Of a stretch of 27,929 nt of DNA, positions 7,060 through 13,208 are shown piece by piece (position 1 is the stretch's first letter; the number at the start of each line of letters is the position of its first letter). The stretch covers positions 1 through 27,929 of IMG/VR virus record IMGVR_UViG_3300020392_000064, one strand, 5' to 3'. Origin of the DNA: a virus. Under the pieces are notes generated by a model. That model was not told where the DNA came from. It ran no database searches and saw nothing but the letters and a program-made list of their open reading frames with translations. Both the position numbers and the translations under genes were made by a program.

Positions 7060-9176
7060 TGCCATTACAAAAACTACAGTTCAGAGCAGGTATAAACAGA
7101 GACTCTACATCATATACCAACGAGGGTGGATGGTTTGATGGAGACAAAGTACGTTTTAGAAATGGCTTGCCTGAGAAGATAGGTGGTTGGACAAAATATT
7201 CTGATACACAGTTTGTAGGAACCTGTCGTGCCTTGCACACATGGACAGCATTAGATAACACAAACTTTATAGGCATAGGCACAAGTCAAAAGTATTACCT
7301 CAACGCAGGTGGTACTTATTACGACATAACACCTCTTAGACTTACTACAGGTGGTGGTGATGTTACATTCTCTGCAACAAACGGAAGCTCTACCATAACT
7401 GTGACCGACACAGATCATGGAGCAAACCTAAATGACTTTGTTACATTTACAAACGCAGGAACATTAGGTGGCAACATAACGGCAGATGTTCTCAATCAAG
7501 AATATCAAATATCATCTGTTACAGCGTCAAACACCTACACAATAAATGCAAAAGATACCAGTGGTAATGGTGTGTCAGCAAACAGTTCAGACACAGGTAA
7601 CGGTGGTAGTTCTACAGTGGGAGCGTATCAAATAAACGTAGGACTAGACGATAACTCATACGGAACAGGTTGGGGTGCAGGAATATTTGGTGGTATATCT
7701 GGATCAGCAGCAACCACAGCCGTAAACGATGGAAGTGGCATGACAGCTTCAGCCACTAGCGTAACAGTTGATTCATCAGCTAACTTTGAAACAACAGGAT
7801 ACTTGTTAATAGACAGTGAGATAATTCAGTACACAGGAAAAACATCTACCACATTTACAGGACTACTGAGAGGGTTGTTTGGAACAACGGCAGCCACTCA
7901 TGCCGATGATGCCACAGTCACAGAGGCACTAGGTGGTTGGGGTATGCCTGCAACGACAAACGTAGCAGGAGCTTTGTTGAGACATTGGTCACACGATAAT
8001 TTTGGTGAAGACCTAGTTATGAATGTTAGAGATGGTGCAATATATTATTGGGATAAATCAGGTGGTACATCCACAAGAGCCGTAGAGATTACAACACTAG
8101 CAGGGTCTACCAACGCACCAACAATAGCAAAGAAGGTAATAGTCTCTGAAAGAGACAGACACGTTTTAGCCTTTGGTTGTGATAGCGAGACAGCAAGTGG
8201 CACACAAGACCCATTGCTAATTAGATTTGCCTCACAGGAAAGCCTTACGGAATGGAACGCTCTTCCTACGAACACGGCAGGTGAGTTGCGTATTGGTACA
8301 GGATCAGAGATTGTTACAGCCGTACAGACAAAGCAACAGACACTTGTTATTACAGATGTGTCCGTACACGCTTTGCAGTTTATTGGCCCTCCGTTTACTT
8401 TTGGTATTACAGAGGTTGGTAGAAACACCACAATAATATCTGAGAATGCTGCTGTTGCTATAGAGGAATCCGTATACTGGATGGGATACAGAGAGTTCTA
8501 TGTTTATAATGGTCGAACACAAAAGCTCGTATGTCCTGTACAGGACTTTGTGTTTAGTGATTTAAACAGAGATCAAGATACTAAGATAGTAGCAGGTCAG
8601 AACAGTGCATACTCTGAGGTATGGTGGTTCTACCCATCATCAAATGCAACAGCCAACGACAGATATGTGGTGTACAACTACGAACAAAACATTTGGTATT
8701 ATGGCACTCTAGCAAGAACAGCGTGGGTAGACAGAGGTGTTTTGTTGTATCCTATAGCTGCCTCAACAGATAACTATCTATACTATCAGGAGTTTGGTTT
8801 AGACGATGGATCGCAGTCACCTGCATCAGGAATTACATCGTTTATAGAATCAAGTCAGGTTACCATAGGAGATGGAGACAAGTTCTTCTTTGCAAATAAA
8901 GTTATACCAGACATAACATTTAGAGAGAGTACAAACGAAACACCACAGGTCAACTTGACGTTAAAGGCAAGACGGTTCCCTGGGACTACATACAATCAGA
9001 CAGAGACAAGTGCAGTTACACAGTCAGCAAGTACGCCTATAGAGTTATTCACTGAGAAGGCTGATATACGCCTCAGAGGGCGTTCTTTTGCTCTTAGGCT
9101 AGAAAGTACAGCAACAGGCGTTTCATGGCGTTTAGGAACCACTAGAATTGATCTGAGGCAGGATGGTAGGCGATAA
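7059..9176 (+). CDS. Packaged-DNA stabilisation protein, P22 gp10-like
   Basis: 705 residues. The N-terminus has G-I-N-R-D-S-T, G-G-W-F-D-G-D-K-V-R-F-R-N-G and G-G-W (residues 11-44), the opening shared by phage stabilisation proteins of the P22 gp10 type. The middle (about 367-480) carries R-H-V-L-A-F-G, R-F-A-S-Q-E-S-L-T-E-W and W-M-G-Y-R-E-F-Y-V-Y-N-G, consistent with the beta-propeller-like body. In P22, gp10 plugs the portal and adaptor stack and holds the packaged genome. At 705 residues this protein is longer than the roughly 470 of P22, with an insert near residues 100-300 that could be an extra beta domain. Its position beside the fibre genes fits a tail-hub role. Confidence 0.7.
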   Translation: MPLQKLQFRAGINRDSTSYTNEGGWFDGDKVRFRNGLPEKIGGWTKYSDTQFVGTCRALHTWTALDNTNFIGIGTSQKYYLNAGGTYYDITPLRLTTGGGDVTFSATNGSSTITVTDTDHGANLNDFVTFTNAGTLGGNITADVLNQEYQISSVTASNTYTINAKDTSGNGVSANSSDTGNGGSSTVGAYQINVGLDDNSYGTGWGAGIFGGISGSAATTAVNDGSGMTASATSVTVDSSANFETTGYLLIDSEIIQYTGKTSTTFTGLLRGLFGTTAATHADDATVTEALGGWGMPATTNVAGALLRHWSHDNFGEDLVMNVRDGAIYYWDKSGGTSTRAVEITTLAGSTNAPTIAKKVIVSERDRHVLAFGCDSETASGTQDPLLIRFASQESLTEWNALPTNTAGELRIGTGSEIVTAVQTKQQTLVITDVSVHALQFIGPPFTFGITEVGRNTTIISENAAVAIEESVYWMGYREFYVYNGRTQKLVCPVQDFVFSDLNRDQDTKIVAGQNSAYSEVWWFYPSSNATANDRYVVYNYEQNIWYYGTLARTAWVDRGVLLYPIAASTDNYLYYQEFGLDDGSQSPASGITSFIESSQVTIGDGDKFFFANKVIPDITFRESTNETPQVNLTLKARRFPGTTYNQTETSAVTQSASTPIELFTEKADIRLRGRSFALRLESTATGVSWRLGTTRIDLRQDGRR

Positions 9177-9472
9177 TGTCCACAAAAGTACCCATACCGT
9201 TCTTTCCATCTGCTCCAAGCGAGTATGATGCAAACTACATGGCACAGATCGTAAGAGCCTTTGCGATATATGCAGAACAGCAAAACGCAGGGGGAGAGGG
9301 CAGAAACACAGGTCTAGTCTTAACTAATCTACAGGCACATGACGATAACCTAGAAGTTGGGTCATTGTTTGACCACGATGGTTTTGTGAAGATAAGTAGA
9401 GTAGATAGACCACATCCAAGAGGCAGTTTGGGAACGACAGGACTAGGGTCGGTAACCGTAACATTACCATAA
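9176..9472 (+). CDS. Small conserved-looking phage protein, unknown
   Basis: 98 residues. It starts with a proline-rich stretch (V-P-I-P-F-F-P-S-A-P), then Y-M-A-Q-I-V-R-A-F-A-I-Y-A-E-Q-Q-N, a probable amphipathic helix, and a Gly/Thr-rich end. There are no transmembrane helices or recognisable catalytic motifs. The start shares its A with the stop of the gp10-like gene, so the two are probably translated together and this may be a small tail-hub or tail-tube companion. That role is inferred from position only. Confidence 0.55.
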   Translation: MSTKVPIPFFPSAPSEYDANYMAQIVRAFAIYAEQQNAGGEGRNTGLVLTNLQAHDDNLEVGSLFDHDGFVKISRVDRPHPRGSLGTTGLGSVTVTLP

Positions 9473-9473
9473 A

Positions 9474-10031
9474 ATGGGCAAAAGAAGTAACTTTGAGCGT
9501 GTAGAGAAAGACTATTATCCGACTCCACTAGAGGCTGTGCATCCTCTTATTCCTCACATACTTGGTCACATCAAGACATTTGCTGAACCATGTGCAGGTG
9601 ATGGCTCCCTGATACGTCATATAGAATATCTTACAAATAACCTTTTTGATATTGACTATATTAGGTGCAACTATGCCTGTGATATAGAGCCAAAGGATGA
9701 TGGTATACACGAAAAGAATGTGTTTAATCTTCTTCCCAAAGACATAGAAACATCAGACGTAATTATAACAAATCCACCGTGGAGCCGTGAGATACTACAC
9801 AGGGTAATCTATCACTGCACCTCAATAAAACCTACATGGTTGCTGTTTGATGCCGACTGGATGCACACCAAACAAAGTACACATTACCGTGATATGTTGA
9901 AAAAGATTGTAAGTGTTGGTAGAGTGGAGTGGATTAAAGGAAGTAAAAACACTGGTAAAGATAATTGTTGTTGGTATTATTTTGATAAAGACAACAAGGA
10001 ACAGACACAGTTTTTTGGTAGACAGACATGA
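9474..10031 (+). CDS. DNA adenine methyltransferase-like protein
   Basis: 185 residues. A D-Y-Y-P-T-P opening (13-18) is followed by motif I F-A-E-P-C-A-G-D-G-S-L (36-46), the S-adenosylmethionine-binding loop. Motif IV N-P-P-W (100-103) follows V-I-I-T, the catalytic signature of N6-adenine methyltransferases. A D-I-E at 70-72 fits the acidic residue after strand two. Short phage methyltransferases of this type lack a large target-recognition domain. No restriction endonuclease lies nearby, so it is an orphan enzyme, perhaps protecting phage DNA from host restriction or marking it. The stop overlaps the next ATG. Target sequence unknown. Confidence 0.75.
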   Translation: MGKRSNFERVEKDYYPTPLEAVHPLIPHILGHIKTFAEPCAGDGSLIRHIEYLTNNLFDIDYIRCNYACDIEPKDDGIHEKNVFNLLPKDIETSDVIITNPPWSREILHRVIYHCTSIKPTWLLFDADWMHTKQSTHYRDMLKKIVSVGRVEWIKGSKNTGKDNCCWYYFDKDNKEQTQFFGRQT

Positions 10032-10363
10032 AACAAAAGAAACTAGAAAAAGGCTCCGTGTGGGAAAAAGCTGACGCAAACGGTGACGGTGTAGTTACAG
10101 ATCAAGAGATGGCTATGCGAGAGCGTATGGTTCTTTTGGAGAATAGAGACAAGAAAGAGGATCAACAAAGATATCTTGTTTGGTTTTCGGCACTGACTGT
10201 AACAGTGTTTATTGTTGTATTAATGACACCACTTGTGCCTATAGATAGAATTTCACACCTCTCAGGTATCGCTGAAATTTGGGTATTATCAAACATGGGA
10301 GTTATCGGTAGTTTTATAGGGTTTAATCAGCTTGCCAGAAGAGCAGACAAAGGAGAAAAATAA
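10028..10363 (+). CDS. EF-hand membrane protein
   Basis: 111 residues. Residues 16-27 (D-A-N-G-D-G-V-V-T-D-Q-E) match the 12-residue EF-hand calcium loop, with Asp/Asn/Asp at positions 1, 3 and 5, Gly at 6, a hydrophobic at 8 and Glu at 12. A charged helix follows, then two hydrophobic segments at about 49-71 and 84-103, and a basic tail. A soluble calcium-binding head on a two-helix membrane anchor is the simplest reading. It lies 1 kb upstream of the holin in the lysis region, so it could be a second holin-like or regulatory protein. That is inference, and a single EF-hand loop may be structural only. Confidence 0.65.
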   Translation: MKQKKLEKGSVWEKADANGDGVVTDQEMAMRERMVLLENRDKKEDQQRYLVWFSALTVTVFIVVLMTPLVPIDRISHLSGIAEIWVLSNMGVIGSFIGFNQLARRADKGEK

Positions 10364-10662
10364 TGCCACACGCAACACCTAAAACAAAAAGAACAGTAAA
10401 GAAGGTGATAAAAGGTTTAAAGAAAGCTTCTAAAACACACGCAGGTCAGGCTAAAGCCTTGTCAGCCATAAAGCTAAAGGAGGGTGGTAAAACAAAATCT
10501 CGTGTAAATGAGGCAGGTAACTATACCAAGCCTACCATGAGAAAAAACTTATTTAATAAGATCAAGGCAGGTTCTAAGGGGGGCAAACCAGGTCAGTGGT
10601 CAGCACGAAAGGCACAGTTGCTAGCATCTGAGTACAAGAAGAAAGGTGGAGGTTACAAATAA
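10363..10662 (+). CDS. Small lysine-rich protein, conserved phage type
   Basis: 99 residues, strongly basic. Residues 9-30 form a Lys-rich helix (K-K-V-I-K-G-L-K-K-A-S-K). The C-terminal half has T-K-P-T-M-R-K-N-L-F and K-A-G-S-K-G-G-K-P-G-Q-W-S-A-R-K-A-Q-L-L-A, ending Y-K-K-K-G-G-G-Y. The G-x-W-S-A-R-K-A-Q-x-x-A-x-x-Y-K motif recurs in small marine virus proteins; I recall it under a DUF name (possibly DUF5872) but am not certain. Charge suggests nucleic-acid or cell-wall contact. The start overlaps the upstream stop by one base. Confidence 0.65.
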   Translation: MPHATPKTKRTVKKVIKGLKKASKTHAGQAKALSAIKLKEGGKTKSRVNEAGNYTKPTMRKNLFNKIKAGSKGGKPGQWSARKAQLLASEYKKKGGGYK

Positions 10663-10663
10663 A

Positions 10664-10801
10664 ATGCACGTTAAAAGAGTTAAGAAGGTAATTAAAGGTC
10701 TTAAAAAAGCTTCTAAGTTACACGCCAAACAAGCCAAATCTTTAGGCACTTTAGTTAAAAACAAAAAGTTTAAGGATTATGGTAAAAAGAAAAGATCCTA
10801 A
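10664..10801 (+). CDS. 45-residue basic mini-protein, partial paralogue of preceding gene
   Basis: A 45-codon frame beginning one base after the preceding stop. Residues 4-26 repeat the N-terminal helix of the upstream gene: K-K-V-I-K-G-L-K-K-A-S-K is identical, and H-A-x-Q-A-K follows in both. Over 33 matching bases (10402-10434 against 10685-10717) 27 are identical by hand count. It has no counterpart of the W-S-A-R-K-A-Q half. It ends inside the next gene, overlapping it by 23 bases in another frame. It is either a real mini-gene arisen by partial duplication or a remnant of one. The intact start, stop and spacing favour expression. Confidence 0.5.
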   Translation: MHVKRVKKVIKGLKKASKLHAKQAKSLGTLVKNKKFKDYGKKKRS

Positions 10802-11081
10802 AACAGGAACAGGAAAGAAACCGAAAGGTTCTGGAAGGAGGTTATATACCGATGAAAACCCCAAAGATACAGTCTCTATTAAATTTGCCACTGTGGCAGA
10901 TGCCCAAGCAACTGCTCGTAAGGTTAAGCGTATTAATAAGCCGTTTGCTAGGAAAATCCAAATCCTCACCGTCCTCGAACAAAGAGCCAAAGTTGCAGGT
11001 AAAAACAAGCAAGCCCAAATCGCAAAAAAAGCCAAAGAAGACATTAGAGCCAAACACAAAACCAAAACGAGGAAGACCTAG
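10779..11081 (+). CDS. Small basic protein, conserved phage type
   Basis: 100 residues. G-S-G-R-R-L-Y-T-D-E-N-P-K-D-T-V-S-I-K-F-A-T is a well-conserved block in small marine virus proteins, followed by K-V-K-R-I-N-K-P-F-A-R-K-I-Q-I-L-T-V-x-E-Q-R-A-K, probably a two-helix unit. I recall the block from uncultured marine phages, where it is uncharacterised. The start lies inside the preceding mini-gene. The protein is very rich in Lys and Arg throughout. A second frame (10852-11118) overlaps most of it; see the findings. DNA binding is plausible from charge but not shown. Confidence 0.65.
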   Translation: MVKRKDPKTGTGKKPKGSGRRLYTDENPKDTVSIKFATVADAQATARKVKRINKPFARKIQILTVLEQRAKVAGKNKQAQIAKKAKEDIRAKHKTKTRKT

Positions 11082-11086
11082 AAAAG

Positions 11087-11326
11087 ATGCCCCTAAAAAA
11101 GTCACAAAAAAGTCTTAAGAACTGGTCTAAACAAAAATGGCGTACAAAGAGTGGTAAGCCTAGTGCTAAGACAGGTGAACGCTATTTACCTGAGAAAGCT
11201 ATAAAGGCACTATCTCCACAGGAATACGCAGCCACAACACGAGCTAAACGCAAGGGTACAAAGGCAGGCAAGCAGTTTGTCAAACAGCCCAAGAGTATAG
11301 CTAAAAAAACAAGGAAATATAGATAA
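11087..11326 (+). CDS. Small basic protein, conserved phage type
   Basis: 79 residues. W-R-T-K-S-G-K-P-S-A-K-T-G-E-R-Y-L-P-E-K-A-I-K-A-L (18-42) and E-Y-A-A-T-T-R-A-K-R-K-G-T-K-A-G-K-Q-F-V (46-65) are blocks I recognise from small proteins of marine phages, ending K-K-T-R-K-Y-R. The function of the family is unknown to me. It follows the previous gene by five bases and its stop shares a base with the holin start, so expression is probably tied to lysis or late timing. Confidence 0.65.
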   Translation: MPLKKSQKSLKNWSKQKWRTKSGKPSAKTGERYLPEKAIKALSPQEYAATTRAKRKGTKAGKQFVKQPKSIAKKTRKYR

Positions 11327-11724
11327 TGGTTATACAAAGTCTGATAGCACCTGTAACAGGGTTGCTAGATAAGTTTATTGAAGACAAGGATCAAAAGGCA
11401 GCTCTCGCCCACGAGATAGCCACTATGAGCCAGAAACACGCTCAGGAATTGAACCTTTCTCAAATAGAGGTTAACAAGGCTGAAGCGCAGTCAGGGTCAT
11501 TGTTTAAGGGTGGTTGGCGACCTGCTGTCGGCTGGGTCTGTGCGATTGCCTTCCTATATCATTTTCTCTTAAAAGACATAATTATCTTTGTATGTGCCTT
11601 TGCAGGTGTAGATGTGCCAGACCTACCAGAGTTTGACATGAGTACATTGCTTACAGTTTTAGGTGGTATGCTTGGGATTGGTGGACTCCGTACATATGAA
11701 AAGCAGAAAGGATTAACAAAATGA
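11326..11724 (+). CDS. Holin, three transmembrane segments
   Basis: 132 residues. An amphipathic N-terminal region with a long helix (21-55, charged) leads to G-G-W-R-P-A-V-G-W (62-70), the hallmark of the three-helix phage holin family (Holin_3TM, also in gene transfer agents). Hydrophobic segments lie at about 64-82, 83-95 and 106-121, with a Lys/Arg-rich C-terminal tail. Holins form inner-membrane lesions that release the endolysin. The endolysin gene lies 314 bases downstream with only two zinc-ribbon mini-genes between them, which supports the call. Confidence 0.8.
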   Translation: MVIQSLIAPVTGLLDKFIEDKDQKAALAHEIATMSQKHAQELNLSQIEVNKAEAQSGSLFKGGWRPAVGWVCAIAFLYHFLLKDIIIFVCAFAGVDVPDLPEFDMSTLLTVLGGMLGIGGLRTYEKQKGLTK

Positions 11725-11903
11725 AATGTTGGCATTGCGACACTGATTTAATATGGGGTGGTGATCACGATGTTGAGGATAGTGATGACTTCTCAATGGT
11801 TACGAACCTTTCTTGCCCAAGCTGTGATTGCTATGTGGAAGTATTTCTTCCCAAAGATAAAGAGTTCTTCAAAGAACTGAATGAATCAGAACTCGTCAAC
11901 TAG
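11721..11903 (+). CDS. Zinc-ribbon mini-protein
   Basis: 60 residues. Cys3-W-H-Cys6 and Cys32-P-S-Cys35 make a CxxC...CxxC zinc ribbon, with an acidic loop (D-V-E-D-S-D-D) between the two knuckles. Similar small ribbons opening C-W-H-C-x-x-x-L-I-W-G-G-D-H-D are common in phages and uncharacterised. Its ATG overlaps the holin stop, so it is coupled to the lysis genes. Protein or nucleic-acid binding is inferred from the fold. Confidence 0.7.
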   Translation: MKCWHCDTDLIWGGDHDVEDSDDFSMVTNLSCPSCDCYVEVFLPKDKEFFKELNESELVN

Positions 11904-12048
11904 CTGTGAAATTTGTGGTCATGACATGGAGAACGTAGATGGAAGTTTACGTTGTAAATACTGTCAATACTTTTATGATATGCACAAGGAATGGATAAAT
12001 TTTGTTCGTAAGAAATCAAATGTAAAGGAGGAAAACGATGAAAGATAA
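11881..12048 (+). CDS. Second zinc-ribbon mini-protein, 55 residues
   Basis: The ATG lies inside the end of the preceding gene in another frame and the TAA inside the start of the endolysin gene. The 55-residue product has Cys9-E-I-Cys12 and Cys25-K-Y-Cys28, a compact zinc ribbon, followed by an aromatic and basic helix (Y-F-Y-D-M-H-K-E-W-I-N-F-V-R-K-K). Two properly spaced CxxC pairs in so short a frame, filling the gap between two real genes, are unlikely by chance. The AAAGGAGG that serves the endolysin lies within its last codons. Function unknown; perhaps works with the first ribbon protein. Confidence 0.65.
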   Translation: MNQNSSTSCEICGHDMENVDGSLRCKYCQYFYDMHKEWINFVRKKSNVKEENDER

Positions 12049-12550
12049 TTTTGATGAATGCCTTAAAATGTTACTACATCACGAAGGAGGCTATGTGAAT
12101 CATCCCAGCGATCCCGGGGGCGAAACTAACCTTGGAGTCACAAAGAAAGTATATCAGGAATGGGGTGGTACAAAGGATATGAAAGACCTCACGGTTGAGG
12201 ATGTTGCCCCTATATATAAGAAAAACTACTGGGATCGCTGTAAATGTGATGACCTAGAATCTGGCGTTGACTGGGTAGTTTTCGACTGGGCTGTGAACAG
12301 CGGCACTGGCAGGTCAGCTAAGGCTATACAAAAGATATGTGGAGCAACACAGGATGGAGCCATAGGGCCAAAGACACTGGCGTTGATAGGCACACAGAAT
12401 ACGCAGTATGTCATAGAGGAGTTTGGCAAGATACGACAAGACTTCTATGAATCTTTGAAAACATTTGATACATTTGGTAAGGGATGGACAAGACGTAACA
12501 AGGAAACCACTGAAAAAGCCTTGGAGATGATAGAGGAAGATGACGACTAA
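12038..12550 (+). CDS. Endolysin, GH108 family with C-terminal peptidoglycan-binding part
   Basis: 170 residues. H-E-G-G-Y (15-19) carries the catalytic Glu16 of glycoside hydrolase family 108. D-P-G-G-E-T-N-L-G-V-T (25-35) and F-D-W-A-V-N-S-G (82-89) are the other family motifs. D-G-A-I-G-P-K-T-L (106-114) opens the usual PG_binding_3 segment. The enzyme cleaves glycan strands of peptidoglycan, as in Gram-negative hosts. No signal peptide is seen, so export depends on the holin at 11326. The start has an exceptionally strong ribosome site, AAAGGAGG at about 12023-12032, eight or so bases before the ATG. Confidence 0.9.
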   Translation: MKDNFDECLKMLLHHEGGYVNHPSDPGGETNLGVTKKVYQEWGGTKDMKDLTVEDVAPIYKKNYWDRCKCDDLESGVDWVVFDWAVNSGTGRSAKAIQKICGATQDGAIGPKTLALIGTQNTQYVIEEFGKIRQDFYESLKTFDTFGKGWTRRNKETTEKALEMIEEDDD

Positions 12551-12848
12551 AAAAGACCCACGATTAGCTAGAGCAGGTGTATCAGGATATAATAAGCCGA
12601 AGAGAACACCTAGCCACCCAAAGAAGTCACACATTGTTGTGGCTAAAGAGGGTGACAAGATTAAAACCATACGGTTTGGTCAGCAAGGCAAGAAAGTGGG
12701 TACGGTTAGTGGTACAGCAGGCAAGCCAAAGGCAGGCGAATCAAGGCGTATGAAGATGAAACGTAAGAGTTTCAAGGCTAGACACGGCAAGAATATAGCC
12801 AAGGGTAAGATGTCAGCAGCCTACTGGGCTGACAAGGTTAAGTGGTAG
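12540..12848 (+). CDS. Small basic protein, DUF6321-like
   Basis: 102 residues, highly basic. K-S-H-I-V-V-A-K-E-G-D-K-I-K-T-I-R-F-G-Q-Q-G (28-50) and R-K-S-F-K-A-R-H-G-K-N-I-A-K-G-K-M-S-A-A-Y-W-A-D-K-V-K-W at the end form a conserved pattern in many phage and some cellular small proteins. From memory this is close to DUF6321; function unknown. The start overlaps the endolysin end by 11 bases. The stop overlaps, tail to tail, the minus-strand gene that follows. It belongs with the cluster of basic proteins at 10363-11326. Confidence 0.7.
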   Translation: MTTKKDPRLARAGVSGYNKPKRTPSHPKKSHIVVAKEGDKIKTIRFGQQGKKVGTVSGTAGKPKAGESRRMKMKRKSFKARHGKNIAKGKMSAAYWADKVKW

Positions 12849-13116
12849 AATCATCTATAGCTTCGGCTGTAGCTCCTGCATACCCCGCTATGTCAATCCA
12901 AGTATCTTCGTGGTGCATATCTTCCTTTGATCTAGCTATTTTGGCTAACATAAACAAGACACCAACATCATACACAGATATGTCTTTTTCAAGGTGGCAT
13001 GACCATAGTTTTGCTATACGGCTAAAGTTTTGATAAGGCGTACCATAGCTATTGCCACGCTTGCCTACAATCTCTTGTGCCTTGCCAATGATTTCTTCTT
13101 TCTTTGTTTGCTTCAT
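12838..13116 (-). CDS. DUF6378-like phage protein on the opposite strand
   Basis: 92 residues. V-G-K-R-G-N-S-Y-G-T-P-Y-Q-N-F-S-R-I-A-K-L-W (17-38), V-G-V-L-F-M-L-A-K-I-A-R and D-T-W-I-D-I-A-G-Y-A-G match the all-helical DUF6378 pattern (RGxxYGxPxxNFxRIAxLW ... KIAR ... DIAGY). It resembles all-alpha nucleotide pyrophosphatases of the MazG type; enzymatic activity is not established. AAGGAAA lies on the minus strand just before the ATG. It is the only minus-strand gene between two plus-strand blocks and overlaps its left neighbour at the stop codons. Early-type expression separate from the late genes is likely. Confidence 0.75.
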   Translation of the reverse strand: MKQTKKEEIIGKAQEIVGKRGNSYGTPYQNFSRIAKLWSCHLEKDISVYDVGVLFMLAKIARSKEDMHHEDTWIDIAGYAGATAEAIDDSTT

Positions 13117-13142
13117 GATGATTTCCTTTTATAAATTTTTAT

Positions 13143-13171
13143 TTGATGTATATAGGTAAACGATATATTAT
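13143..13171 (+). promoter_or_regulatory. Sigma-70-like promoter candidate before the ejection-protein operon
   Basis: TTGATG at 13143-13148 and TATTAT at 13166-13171 are separated by 17 bases, close to the bacterial consensus, and lie 37 bases before the ATG at 13209. This 92-base stretch is the longest intergenic gap in the window and separates divergent genes, so promoters are expected here. The match is by eye in AT-rich sequence and may be chance. AAGGA at 13196-13200 is the ribosome site of the downstream gene. Confidence 0.45.
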
Positions 13172-13208
13172 ACAGATTTAATTAGGTTATGGAATAAGGA
13201 ATAACTAT

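Noticed and set aside
8045-8431. 128-codon minus-strand frame inside the gp10-like gene
   Set aside because: Fully covered by a recognised gene, with no ribosome site or family motif.
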